A DNA stretch of 29,884 nt from Candidatus Altimarinota bacterium (GTDB taxonomy: Bacteria; Patescibacteriota; Gracilibacteria; UBA1369; LOWO2-01-FULL-3). The notes below the pieces were generated by a model, which saw only the letters and a list, made by a program, of their open reading frames with translations, searched no databases and had not been told where the DNA came from. This document shows positions 1 through 7,605 of this stretch, one piece after another (within the stretch, counting starts at the first letter, position 1; each line of letters begins with the position of its first letter). The stretch lies in the NCBI GenBank assembly GCA_023231115.1, contig JALNWA010000010.1, forward strand, positions 1 through 29,884, in the 5' to 3' direction. A program made the translations under genes and the position numbers.

Positions 1-381
<381 letters not shown>

Positions 382-398
382 AAAAGTGATCCTTTGTT

Positions 399-420
399 TT
401 TCCTGACCTAAGTCAGAAAT
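399..420 (-). other. rRNA leader hairpin
   Basis: In the 16S leader an 8-bp inverted repeat (400-407 with 412-419, loop 408-411, one G-U pair in the RNA) sits about 20 nt upstream of the mature 16S 5' end. It could be a processing or antitermination element. It is not a terminator, because no U-tract follows on the transcribed strand. Confidence 0.5.
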
Positions 421-466
421 AAAAATTTTGATTAAAAACTTTTCGGCTTCTCTATTACGCTCAAAA

Positions 467-477
467 TGTTAAAGAAC
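467..477 (-). promoter_or_regulatory. boxA-like antitermination element of the rrn leader
   Basis: The transcribed strand reads GTTCTTTAACA, nearly the E. coli rrn boxA core (TGCTCTTTAACA). It lies between the promoters and the 16S gene, where NusB/S10-dependent antitermination sites are found. The match is visible in the sequence; the function is inferred. Confidence 0.65.
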
Positions 478-493
478 TTCATTAGCAGGAGGC

Positions 494-522
494 AGTTTAT
501 TTAAATTGCTTATCAAAGTCAA
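494..522 (-). promoter_or_regulatory. rrn promoter P2
   Basis: On the minus strand, -35 TTGACT (517-522), a 17-bp spacer and -10 TAAACT (494-499). It lies just upstream of boxA and in tandem with a second promoter farther from the 16S gene. Confidence 0.65.
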
Positions 523-541
523 CACTATTTTATTAAAAAGA

Positions 542-570
542 ATTAAACAACATGCTAACCAACACGTCAA
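542..570 (-). promoter_or_regulatory. rrn promoter P1
   Basis: On the minus strand, -35 TTGACG (565-570), a 17-bp spacer and -10 TTTAAT (542-547). Together with the downstream promoter it forms the tandem arrangement typical of rRNA operons. Its -35 is only about 10 bp from the -35 of the divergent clpP promoter. Confidence 0.6.
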
Positions 571-580
571 GAGCATTGGC

Positions 581-609
581 CTGACTATTAAGCCAATATT
601 TGCTATAAT
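581..609 (+). promoter_or_regulatory. clpP promoter (extended -10)
   Basis: -35-like CTGACT (581-586), 17-bp spacer, and a perfect TATAAT (604-609) preceded by TGC, which makes an extended -10. Transcription would begin near 616, so translation upstream of that point is excluded and the ATG at 644 is favoured as the clpP start. Confidence 0.75.
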
Positions 610-643
610 GACAAGAGTAAAAAACATAAAAATAATTAAAAAT

Positions 644-1261
644 ATGACAAACTCATCAACAAAAGATATTACAGATTCTATTTTAATACCGACTGTAATT
701 GAAAAATCACATGCCGGAGAAAGAGCTTATGATATTTATTCAAGACTATTAAAGGATAGAATTATATTTCTTGGAACGGCAATCGACAGCAATGTTGCAA
801 ACTTAATCATCGCGCAATTGCTATTTTTGGAAAACGAAAATCCAAACGAAGACATTATAATGTATATAAACAGCCCGGGCGGACAAGTTACTGCCGGCCT
901 TGCGATTTATGACACAATGCAATACATAAAACCTGACGTCTCAGTCCTTTGCGTGGGAATGGCGGCATCAATGGGTGCGGTACTTCTTGCAGGAGGAGCA
1001 AAAGGAAAAAGATTTGCACTGACAAATTCAGAAGTAATGATTCACCAGCCACTTGGAGGCACGGAAGGACAAGCATCTGACATAAGAATTCACGCAGACC
1101 ATATTATAAAGACTAAAGATTTGCTAAATAAAATCTTGGCAAAACACACAGGTCAACCTATAAAAAATATTGAACGCGACACAGACCGCGACAATTTCAT
1201 GGACGCAGAAGCCGCAAAGAAATACGGCCTTATTGATGAAATCCTTGTGAAAAGGAAATAG
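644..1261 (+). CDS. clpP: ATP-dependent Clp protease proteolytic subunit ClpP
   Basis: A 205-aa serine peptidase subunit that forms the two-ring proteolytic chamber used with AAA+ unfoldases such as ClpX or ClpC. The catalytic triad is complete and spaced as in the family: Ser109 in GMAASMG, His134 in MIHQPLGG and Asp183 in RDTDRDNF. The SPGG oxyanion segment is at 77-80. The reading frame extends upstream to 506, but those 46 residues do not look like ClpP, and a strong extended -10 at 604-609 lies inside them, so the start is placed at ATG 644. That gives the usual family length. No Shine-Dalgarno sequence is visible. The last 32 bases overlap the convergent RimK-type gene. No Clp ATPase gene is nearby. 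Confidence 0.97.
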   Translation: MTNSSTKDITDSILIPTVIEKSHAGERAYDIYSRLLKDRIIFLGTAIDSNVANLIIAQLLFLENENPNEDIIMYINSPGGQVTAGLAIYDTMQYIKPDVSVLCVGMAASMGAVLLAGGAKGKRFALTNSEVMIHQPLGGTEGQASDIRIHADHIIKTKDLLNKILAKHTGQPIKNIERDTDRDNFMDAEAAKKYGLIDEILVKRK

Positions 1262-2123
1262 CATGAGTCACAATTTCTTTTGCGATATTTATGCCGGTGG
1301 CGACTTCCAAAGCTTTGAAGCCCGGATTTGAATTTACCTCAAGAACTACAGGTGATCCATTTGCTCTGATAACATCGACACCTCCATATTCAAGCCCTAA
1401 AGCCTCAACTGAACGAATCGCGATATCTGCTTCTTGTTTAGTAATTTCAGCGCTCATACCAGTTCCGCCGAGTTCGATATTTGATCTGAACTCACCTTTT
1501 TTCGCAGATCTCATCATTGATCCGACAACTTTTCCATTAACAACGAAAATTCTAAGATCACGTCCTTTCGCATATTTCACAAATTGTTGAAGCAAATACA
1601 TTGGCTTGTCCCAGACCAAAAAAGAATTTAACGCGCGCATACTTTCCACAATCACAACTCCATTTCCAAAAGATCCGTAAGGTTGTTTTACAATTATAGG
1701 GAAACCGCCAAGAAGCTTTACCGCACTCTTTAAATCGTCTTGTCGTTGCAATAAAACAGTTTTTGGAATCGGAATTTTTTTGCCGTCAAGAATTTGCATT
1801 GTCTTCACTTTATTCTTTGCAAAAAGAATAGAACTGTAATTATTAAAAAGCGGAATTCCCATCATTTCCATTTGATCAACAATCGCGATATGTAGCTCAA
1901 CATTCACCAAAACAGCCGGTCTCGTAATCATCACATCACATTTTGCAAAAGGTTTTCCGTCATATATAAGACATGGCGAAGACTGATTATACACCATATG
2001 AAAATTCGCAACTCTGTAAATTTTAGCGGAGTGCCCAAGAGCAATAGCCTCTTTCTTAAGCCTTATTTCTTCTTCCGAAGCTTTTCGATCCGCAGAGCGA
2101 AACGAAAGAATTCCTATTTTCAT
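1230..2123 (-). CDS. RimK-family ATP-grasp ligase
   Basis: A 297-aa protein that aligns along its length with RimK-type alpha-L-glutamate ligases, which form amide bonds through an acyl-phosphate at the expense of ATP (in E. coli, adding glutamates to the C-terminus of ribosomal protein S6). Visible ATP-grasp features are Lys146 in IIVKQPYG, the glycine loop GSFGNG (150-155), DLRIF (189-193), FRSN (212-215), and metal-binding Asp250 and Glu262/Asn264 in LEVNSNPG. The N-terminal domain begins MKIGILS, as in RimK. An AAGGA Shine-Dalgarno sequence lies 7 nt before the ATG, one of few in this window. The acceptor substrate cannot be read from sequence; LysX/ArgX-type or coenzyme F420 ligases are alternatives. 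It overlaps clpP tail to tail by 32 bp. Confidence 0.88.
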   Translation of the reverse strand: MKIGILSFRSADRKASEEEIRLKKEAIALGHSAKIYRVANFHMVYNQSSPCLIYDGKPFAKCDVMITRPAVLVNVELHIAIVDQMEMMGIPLFNNYSSILFAKNKVKTMQILDGKKIPIPKTVLLQRQDDLKSAVKLLGGFPIIVKQPYGSFGNGVVIVESMRALNSFLVWDKPMYLLQQFVKYAKGRDLRIFVVNGKVVGSMMRSAKKGEFRSNIELGGTGMSAEITKQEADIAIRSVEALGLEYGGVDVIRANGSPVVLEVNSNPGFKALEVATGINIAKEIVTHAISFSQGFHQ

Positions 2124-2149
2124 TAATTTTTCCTTAATAACAAACGTAG

Positions 2150-2177
2150 AGGATATACATGTTTTTTACAAAGTCAA
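2150..2177 (-). promoter_or_regulatory. promoter of the RimK-type gene
   Basis: On the minus strand, -35 TTGACT (2172-2177), 16-bp spacer and -10 TATCCT (2150-2155). It overlaps the divergent lipoprotein promoter, whose -35 is at 2165-2170, so the two cannot easily be occupied at once. Confidence 0.6.
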
Positions 2178-2193
2178 GAAGCTGTGCTAACAT
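2165..2193 (+). promoter_or_regulatory. promoter of the PsbP-like lipoprotein gene
   Basis: -35 TTTACA (2165-2170), 17-bp spacer, extended -10 TGC-TAACAT (2188-2193). It gives a leader of about 24 nt without a Shine-Dalgarno sequence before the ATG at 2224. Confidence 0.6.
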
Positions 2194-2223
2194 TTCGCAA
2201 AACACATTCATTAAAAAAACCAA

Positions 2224-2811
2224 ATGAAAAAAATCACAAAAATATTGGCGGGAATAATCATCGCGACAACACTTGGCGGATGTTCATTATTTTCAAGCAC
2301 AACCACAACGACAACAAGCGTCAATCCAAACAAAGTAACTTACCAAGCAACAGATTTTAGCGTAATAATTCCAAGAGATTGGGAAGTTTTAGACGGGACA
2401 ACGTTGCCTGCAGGAAGCCCGACAAGCGTAGTCGTCGCTTTTAAAAACAACATTAAAAATAAAAAATTCATCGCGAACATGAACATCGCAAAATTTGACG
2501 CAAAAAAAGAAAAAACTACACAAGAAGAAATAGTAAAAAGCATGAAAGACAACTATAAAAACACACTTATAGATTTCTTGGACGCAGGAAATCAAAATGT
2601 AAATGTAAAAGCCGCAGGAACTCCTATTGAAGGCATCATTGCGACATTTTCCGGCAAATCCGACGCCGCTGAAAATCCAAAAAATTTCAAACAATTATAC
2701 ATAAAATACGCAAATAATTTTTATGTAATAACAGCTTCATACGGCCAAGACGAAGACCCACAAGTCGTCGAAAAAATCAACGAAGCAATAAACAGTTTTG
2801 AACTAAAATAA
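2224..2811 (+). CDS. PsbP-like lipoprotein
   Basis: A 195-aa predicted lipoprotein. It has two lysines after Met1, a hydrophobic stretch (7-17) and a lipobox LGGC with Cys20 as the lipidation site. A Ser/Thr-rich linker with six consecutive threonines (25-32) follows. The rest (about 38-195) has the pattern of PsbP/DUF1795-type domains: a FSVIIP...W start, a central amphipathic helix and a closing YVITASY strand plus helix ending in SFELK. Binding partner and role are unknown. Its C-terminal segment resembles that of the SLH protein at 6499-7509. The stop codon ends one base before the encoded CCA of the convergent tRNA-Leu. Confidence 0.7.
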   Translation: MKKITKILAGIIIATTLGGCSLFSSTTTTTTSVNPNKVTYQATDFSVIIPRDWEVLDGTTLPAGSPTSVVVAFKNNIKNKKFIANMNIAKFDAKKEKTTQEEIVKSMKDNYKNTLIDFLDAGNQNVNVKAAGTPIEGIIATFSGKSDAAENPKNFKQLYIKYANNFYVITASYGQDEDPQVVEKINEAINSFELK

Positions 2812-2812
2812 T

Positions 2813-2899
2813 TGGTGCCCGGGGCGGGAATCGAACCCGCACTCCATTGCTGGAACAGGATTTTAAGTCCTGCGCGTCTACCAATTCCGCCACCCGGAC
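2813..2899 (-). tRNA. tRNA-Leu (anticodon UAA)
   Basis: The minus strand folds as an 87-nt class II tRNA. The acceptor arm GTCCGGG pairs with CCCGGGC, followed by discriminator A and an encoded CCA (2813-2815). The anticodon loop CTTAAAA sits between CAGGA and TCCTG and gives UAA. There is a long variable arm and a normal T-arm (GGTTCGATTCC). It reads UUA leucine codons. Confidence 0.97.
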
Positions 2900-2968
2900 A
2901 AATAAAATTCAAGAATTGGTCATGTCCCATTTTCCTTTTTTCCCGAATAAAATCAATCTATATTTTTC

Positions 2969-2996
2969 TTGACATAAAAAAAATAGCTGATACGAT
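2969..2996 (+). promoter_or_regulatory. promoter of the transglycosylase-like gene
   Basis: Perfect -35 TTGACA (2969-2974), 16-bp spacer, and -10 TACGAT (2991-2996) with an upstream TGA that provides an extended -10. Transcription would start near 3003, about 78 nt before the ATG at 3081. Confidence 0.65.
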
Positions 2997-3080
2997 AAAC
3001 TTCCAATCCGCTGGATTAGTTAAAAAATAATTTCCAAAATAATAGAAAGACCAGAAAAAAACACGGACAGTCTACGCAAA

Positions 3081-3884
3081 ATGTCTTTATTGAACCTTGC
3101 TTTAATCGTAGTCGCAGGATGCGCAGGAGCTGAAATTCAAAGAGACAGAGATTCCACAAAGGAAGCCGTTTTTTCAACATTGGAAAAACCGCAACCAGCA
3201 AACGAAAAACCGGTAGAAGAAGATGTCGTAGAAACAATACAAGAACCTGATGCAAAAGAAGAAACGACAAAAACACCTACATTGGAAGACATCGAAAAAG
3301 CAAACAAAGAATGTGTAAGAGACCTCAAAGGGAACGCCACAAAAGATTACAACCTTATTTTCAAAAAAGAATTTACAATAAAGGTAATAGAATATTGTGC
3401 CGAAAAAATTGGAGTCCCTGTCGAATTAATTGTTGAGACAATAAGACAAGAAAGCGGATTTCTTTTGACAGAAATCGGAGATCACGGAAAAGCAATAGGC
3501 CTAGGCCAAGTGCATCTATCAAGATTTAAACACGCAAAACTCAATCCGAGGTTCGCGGAAATAATGGCCGCCTTCACAGACACCCCTGTTTCAGAAATAA
3601 AAAGAGGCAAATCTGTTTTAGTTGACGCTCTTTCTATAACATTAATTTTGAAAGACTGCTTAAACGCAAACAAAATAAAAGCTGATCACACAACACGGCT
3701 TACAGCAAGCCAAATCATAATGGTAAGATATTATTACCACACCCCGACAACATTCAAAGAAGGCAAAGGAAAATTTTTCCAAGAACACAAAGAAAGATAT
3801 TTAATGTATGCAAACGGGGCGAAGAGAGTAAGAAAATTGATAGACAAATTATCAGGACAAAACCCTCAAGCTAAAGCAAATTAA
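3081..3884 (+). CDS. lytic-transglycosylase-like lipoprotein
   Basis: A 267-aa predicted surface lipoprotein. The lipobox is VAGC with Cys14, followed by an acidic, Pro/Thr-rich linker (about 20-75) and a C-terminal domain with soluble lytic transglycosylase (SLT/GEWL fold) hallmarks. The candidate catalytic Glu124 is in RQESGF and GLGQVH is at 140-145. The family cleaves peptidoglycan between MurNAc and GlcNAc, often to remodel the wall around secretion machines. The domain is divergent beyond these motifs, so activity is not certain. The leader is oddly short, with no positive charge before the hydrophobic core. The frame stays open upstream to 3024 and would supply an RKM n-region, but no ATG, GTG or TTG is present there. 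The stop shares the bases TTAA with the convergent NRAMP-related gene. Confidence 0.75.
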   Translation: MSLLNLALIVVAGCAGAEIQRDRDSTKEAVFSTLEKPQPANEKPVEEDVVETIQEPDAKEETTKTPTLEDIEKANKECVRDLKGNATKDYNLIFKKEFTIKVIEYCAEKIGVPVELIVETIRQESGFLLTEIGDHGKAIGLGQVHLSRFKHAKLNPRFAEIMAAFTDTPVSEIKRGKSVLVDALSITLILKDCLNANKIKADHTTRLTASQIIMVRYYYHTPTTFKEGKGKFFQEHKERYLMYANGAKRVRKLIDKLSGQNPQAKAN

Positions 3885-5140
3885 CCTAAAATAAAAAACG
3901 AAGATGCGACCAAAACAACAGTCGCAACTATTATTCCTATAATAGTAATCCAAGCCACTAAATTACTCCAAAAACCATTGGTGTACTCCCCCATTATGCT
4001 TTTATCATTGATGATTTTTAGGACAAACAACAGGACAAACGGAAGCAAAATTCCGTTTATATCTTGAGACAAAACCATGATGCTTACCAAAGAAATTTTT
4101 GGAATAAGAACAATCAAACACGGCAAAATAATTGTTATCAGAATTATTGAATAAAAATATTTCCCGCGACTCCAGTCCGTATCAAATCCGTCTTCCCATC
4201 CAAACGCCTCGCATATCGCGTAAGCCGTTGCAGTAGGCAAAATAAACGCCCCAAGCATCGAAGCGACAAATAATCCAAACGCAAACAAGAAGTGCGCCAA
4301 ATGCCCCGCCAAAGGCTCAAGCGCCGCCGCCGCATCTCCGGCATCTGCAATATGAATTCCAACTTTATAAAGAGTCGCCGCCGTACTTATTATAATGAAA
4401 AAACTAACCACATTTGTAATAATCGCTCCCAGGTAAACCTCAACTTTTTCCGCTTTGTAATGCTGAATATCCAATCCTTTATCAACCACATACGACTGTA
4501 TGAAAAATTGCCCCCAAGGCGTAATAGTCGTACCAATCAAAGCAATCATCGTAATTAAAAATATTGGAGTAAATTCAATTGTAGGTGTTACCATATCCGT
4601 CATCGCTTGGCCAAAATCAGGCCCTATAATAAAACCGTTTATAATGTAAACAATATAGAAAAAAGAGAAAACCAAAAATATTTTTTGAGTGGTTTTGAAT
4701 GATCCTTTGAAAAGAACAAAGAAAACAAAAAGTGCCGCAATCGGAACAGCAACATATTTACTGACACCAATAATTCCAAATGACGCGGCAACTCCGGCAA
4801 ATTCCGCAGTCACAGTTCCCATATTTGCAATCAGCATAAGGAACATCACAAGCGCCGTAAGTTTCACTCCAAAAGTTTCACGAATAATTCCACCAAGCCC
4901 CTGACGCGTCACAAGTCCGATTCTCACTCCCATCTCCTGCGTCACCGCCAAAGCAAAAGTAACAAGTAAAAGCACCCAAAGCATCTTAGTCCCGAAATGC
5001 GCACCCACAACGGAATAAGTCGTAATTCCTCCGGCATCATTATCAGCATTTGCGGAAATAATTCCAGGTCCTACAACTCCCAAGAAAAAAATAAATTTAT
5101 ACTTAAGTATCTGCCATCTTTTTTTTATAGCTTCAACCAT
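3881..5140 (-). CDS. NRAMP-related divalent metal (probably Mg2+) transporter
   Basis: A 419-aa polytopic membrane protein with about 11 hydrophobic segments and the NRAMP/LeuT-fold layout. The TM1 metal motif, DPGN in Mn/Fe transporters, reads DAGG (35-38): the Asp is kept and Asn is replaced by Gly. The TM6 A-x-x-M-P-H motif reads TTITPW (204-209), so the soft-metal-selecting Met is replaced by Thr and the His by Trp. From family knowledge, loss of this Met marks the NRAMP-related magnesium transporters rather than Mn2+/Fe2+ MntH proteins. It starts 2 nt after the stop of the soluble MgtE-N/CBS gene, so the two form one operon, which supports Mg2+ as substrate. No Shine-Dalgarno sequence is visible, suggesting translational coupling. 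Confidence 0.85.
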   Translation of the reverse strand: MVEAIKKRWQILKYKFIFFLGVVGPGIISANADNDAGGITTYSVVGAHFGTKMLWVLLLVTFALAVTQEMGVRIGLVTRQGLGGIIRETFGVKLTALVMFLMLIANMGTVTAEFAGVAASFGIIGVSKYVAVPIAALFVFFVLFKGSFKTTQKIFLVFSFFYIVYIINGFIIGPDFGQAMTDMVTPTIEFTPIFLITMIALIGTTITPWGQFFIQSYVVDKGLDIQHYKAEKVEVYLGAIITNVVSFFIIISTAATLYKVGIHIADAGDAAAALEPLAGHLAHFLFAFGLFVASMLGAFILPTATAYAICEAFGWEDGFDTDWSRGKYFYSIILITIILPCLIVLIPKISLVSIMVLSQDINGILLPFVLLFVLKIINDKSIMGEYTNGFWSNLVAWITIIGIIVATVVLVASSFFILG

Positions 5141-5142
5141 TT

Positions 5143-6363
5143 TTATGCATTAGGTACTAAATGTCTCATCACATCATCAATCGAAACAATTCCAAGAAGT
5201 TTGCCGCTCTCATCCAAAACAGCCGCCGTAAAAAGATCATATTTCGTCATCACTTCCATTATTTCATCTACATCATCCTCTACTTTCAAGGTGGAATTTT
5301 TGTGAAAATCATCCTCGTTGGTAAGATCGCACATTTTCTTTTCAGCACTTGCGACAATAAGAGACCTTAGCGAAACAACGCCCTTAAATTTCTCATCTTC
5401 ATCAATTATATAAATATACAAAACAGACCTATGCTTTGAAGAATGTCTCCTTATTTCTTCCATAGCCTGTTTAACAGTGGTCTCTGGAGAAACTTTCATA
5501 AAATCCAAAGTCATAAGTCCACCGGCGGTATCATCAGGATAAATCAAAAGCTTTTCAACATTTTTCATTTTTGAACCTCTCAAATGAGACAAAAACACCT
5601 TGGCCTCCTCTCTCGGCAAACTCTTCATCAAATCGGCAACTTCATCGACCGACATTTGTGAAAGAATGTCGGAAGCTTTATCAGGACCAAGATATTTTAC
5701 CAAAATTTTCTGTAATTTTGGCTCTATTTCCTCCAAGACTTTCGCCGCATCTTTTACATCAAGAGATTGAACCAAGCGACCTCCATGTTGAACATTTAAA
5801 TCCTCAATAATATTCGCGAGATCCGCAGGATGAAGCCTATCAAGGTCATTCGAACTCATACTAAGTTTAAGCTCGCGCCTTAGCGGTTGAGCCTTCCTCC
5901 AATCAATCATATCTACACTAAACCAATTGAAAAAATCCATCCATTCAATTTTAAGCCTTCGAAGAAGACCTTTCGTGCTTATATCAATTCCCAAAACACA
6001 CATTTTTCCATTTACTTTTCCCATTCTCAAATCATTCACACGCACAACACGAATACCTGACACATCGACAATTTGCTGATCAAGAACATCCTTATCCAAA
6101 AACACAAATCTGTTTGAGATATGCTTTTCAAACTCAACTTTTTTAAGCGAAGTGGTCAAAGAAACTTCATCTTTACTGAAATCATCAACATATTCATAAG
6201 GAATAAAAACATCCTTTTTCGCTCTCACAGGTTTCACAACCAAAAACCTCACAGGAGCATATTCTCCAACTTTATGAGAAATAGCGAGATCCTGCAAAAC
6301 ACCGACAACATGATCCGCGCTGTCCAAAACCTTCGCACCTAAAACATGACTTAAATAAAGCAT
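5143..6363 (-). CDS. soluble PRC-barrel / MgtE-N / CBS protein, probable Mg2+ sensor subunit
   Basis: A 406-aa protein with no transmembrane segment. Residues 3-140 look like two PRC-barrel-like segments. Residues about 175-275 form an MgtE N-terminal superhelical domain (HPADLANIIEDL, repeated helical hairpins). About 276-404 is a CBS pair that begins with the YPDDTAGGLMT signature seen at the MgtE N/CBS junction. In MgtE these cytosolic domains bind Mg2+ and gate the channel; here the channel domain is absent. The next gene, 2 nt downstream, is the NRAMP-related transporter, so this protein probably regulates it. The promoter places transcription initiation at the A of the ATG, so the mRNA is likely leaderless. 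There is no room for a leader riboswitch. Confidence 0.88.
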   Translation of the reverse strand: MLYLSHVLGAKVLDSADHVVGVLQDLAISHKVGEYAPVRFLVVKPVRAKKDVFIPYEYVDDFSKDEVSLTTSLKKVEFEKHISNRFVFLDKDVLDQQIVDVSGIRVVRVNDLRMGKVNGKMCVLGIDISTKGLLRRLKIEWMDFFNWFSVDMIDWRKAQPLRRELKLSMSSNDLDRLHPADLANIIEDLNVQHGGRLVQSLDVKDAAKVLEEIEPKLQKILVKYLGPDKASDILSQMSVDEVADLMKSLPREEAKVFLSHLRGSKMKNVEKLLIYPDDTAGGLMTLDFMKVSPETTVKQAMEEIRRHSSKHRSVLYIYIIDEDEKFKGVVSLRSLIVASAEKKMCDLTNEDDFHKNSTLKVEDDVDEIMEVMTKYDLFTAAVLDESGKLLGIVSIDDVMRHLVPNA

Positions 6364-6369
6364 AAACCA

Positions 6370-6398
6370 AGTGTAATTGTTAAGGCTGAATTAGTCAA
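6370..6398 (-). promoter_or_regulatory. promoter of the MgtE-like/NRAMP operon, leaderless
   Basis: On the minus strand, -35 TTGACT (6393-6398), 17-bp spacer and -10 TACACT (6370-6375). Only 6 nt (6364-6369) separate the -10 from the ATG at 6363, so the expected +1 is the A of the start codon. Confidence 0.7.
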
Positions 6399-6442
6399 AA
6401 GGACATAGATAAACGAGAAATAAACTATTTGACAAACAACTA

Positions 6443-6462
6443 GAAACTGCCATGGCAATTTC
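6443..6462. repeat. 20-bp near-perfect palindrome between SLH gene and mgtE-like operon
   Basis: Inverted repeat centred on CCATGG with one mismatched pair. It lies 37 bp after the SLH gene's stop and 45 bp upstream of the operon's -35. On the minus strand only a weak T-rich tract follows, so it could be a poor terminator for the SLH transcript or an operator for the downstream operon. Confidence 0.4.
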
Positions 6463-6498
6463 TTCCACAGCAGTTTTTAGACCACTTATCTAAAAGTT

Positions 6499-7509
6499 TT
6501 ATTTCAGCAATTTAAATGTTCCGATAAACGCATCAACCTCGGCATCAGTAGGATAACCTTCTGTTGATATCATCTTTATTTGGTAAAGTCTATTTTCCAC
6601 AAAATAAATCTGAGAAACAAGATATTCCCCTAAATCAGATTTATTAACCTTATAAAACAATCCTGTATACCCATTGTAAGTATTTTCTTTCTCTTCATCA
6701 GGTGTTAAACCGCCCAAATCGCTATCTTCTCCGGCTTTTAATAAATCTTTTGCATTGGCTGAGCTAATAACGAGATCAGGCATATCGGAATAAGCGACCA
6801 AAAAGACTTTATCCGAAGTTTGATAAGCATACATATACATAGAAATTTCACCGGTAGTGGTAGTTAAAAAAGGAGTAGACGCATTAATAGGTTTTCCGGG
6901 GAAAGTGATGCTAAAATTTCCAACTTTGGAAGAAAATTTTGTTGTTTTTAAACATCCTAAAATATTATCAATAAGCTGAGCCATTTTTCCACGAGAAATT
7001 TTTTCATTATTATCAGTGCTCACTACAATTCCCAAAGAAGCGGAAATATCCAAATAAGCCTGATACCAAACATCTGTTTTTACCATTGGAGTGTAAGAAA
7101 AAGCCTCCAAAGCAATCTTCAACGCCTCAACATAATTTATATTTTCATTAGGATAAAATTTTCCGTCGGGATAACCATTTATAATGCCTTTAGCTTGAGC
7201 AAAACAAACATATTTTGCGTACCAATCCTCTTTTACATCAGGGAAACAATTTGCACCGACAGCCTTTCCGGGATATACAGCCTCAACAACTATTTTAGTC
7301 AATTCAGCTCTATTTATTTTATTTTCAGGCTTAAAAGTATTATCGGAATATCCGCCAATAATATTCTTATTTTTCAATGCGGTAATCGCATTGTAATTTG
7401 GATGAGTCGACGAAACATCCGAGAAAGCAGAGTCGAGCGCAAAAACTGACTGTGTCATCATAAGACACAACAAAAAGGCGGATACAACCGCGAGCCTTAG
7501 ATTTTTCAT
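6499..7509 (-). CDS. SLH-domain cell-surface protein with PsbP-like C-terminal domain
   Basis: A 336-aa exported protein. The signal peptide (1-24) has a KNLR n-region, a hydrophobic core and cleavage likely after SVFA. Three S-layer homology repeats follow: about 26-78 (FSDV..GGYSDNTFKP), 88-137 (FPDV..NGYPDGKFYP) and a degenerate third at 146-188. SLH repeats anchor proteins to pyruvylated secondary cell-wall polymers. The remaining segment (195-336) begins GNFSITFPGKP and ends GTFKLLK. It looks like a small beta-sandwich domain related in pattern to the PsbP-like lipoprotein at 2224-2811. The molecular role is unknown. The leader is about 21 nt with no Shine-Dalgarno sequence. Confidence 0.88.
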   Translation of the reverse strand: MKNLRLAVVSAFLLCLMMTQSVFALDSAFSDVSSTHPNYNAITALKNKNIIGGYSDNTFKPENKINRAELTKIVVEAVYPGKAVGANCFPDVKEDWYAKYVCFAQAKGIINGYPDGKFYPNENINYVEALKIALEAFSYTPMVKTDVWYQAYLDISASLGIVVSTDNNEKISRGKMAQLIDNILGCLKTTKFSSKVGNFSITFPGKPINASTPFLTTTTGEISMYMYAYQTSDKVFLVAYSDMPDLVISSANAKDLLKAGEDSDLGGLTPDEEKENTYNGYTGLFYKVNKSDLGEYLVSQIYFVENRLYQIKMISTEGYPTDAEVDAFIGTFKLLK

Positions 7510-7536
7510 AATATTGATGGTTAAATACTAACTTTA

Positions 7537-7565
7537 ATCCTACGACAGACGAAAGAACTTGTCAA
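7537..7565 (-). promoter_or_regulatory. promoter of the SLH protein gene
   Basis: On the minus strand, -35 TTGACA (7560-7565), 17-bp spacer and -10 TAGGAT (7537-7542). The -35 overlaps the T-tract of the upstream terminator at 7564-7592. Confidence 0.7.
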
Positions 7566-7592
7566 AAAAAACCATCTCTGCCTTCGGCAGAG
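7564..7592 (-). terminator. rho-independent terminator downstream of tRNA-Lys
   Basis: A perfect 7-bp G+C-rich stem (CTCTGCC 7576-7582 with GGCAGAG 7586-7592, 3-nt loop) is followed on the minus strand by ATGG and eight T (7564-7571). On the plus strand CTA and six T follow, so it could work both ways. The minus strand, carrying the tRNA-Lys transcript, is the one that needs it. Confidence 0.75.
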
Positions 7593-7605
7593 CTATTTTT
7601 TCAAA

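Noticed and set aside
506..643. N-terminal extension of ClpP from an upstream TTG
   Set aside because: The extra 46 residues are not ClpP-like, and a strong extended -10 (604-609) plus the divergent rRNA promoters occupy this stretch.
6364..6498. Mg2+-sensing riboswitch (M-box type) ahead of the MgtE-like/NRAMP operon
   Set aside because: The promoter sits directly at the start codon, so no leader RNA exists; no M-box-like core is visible.
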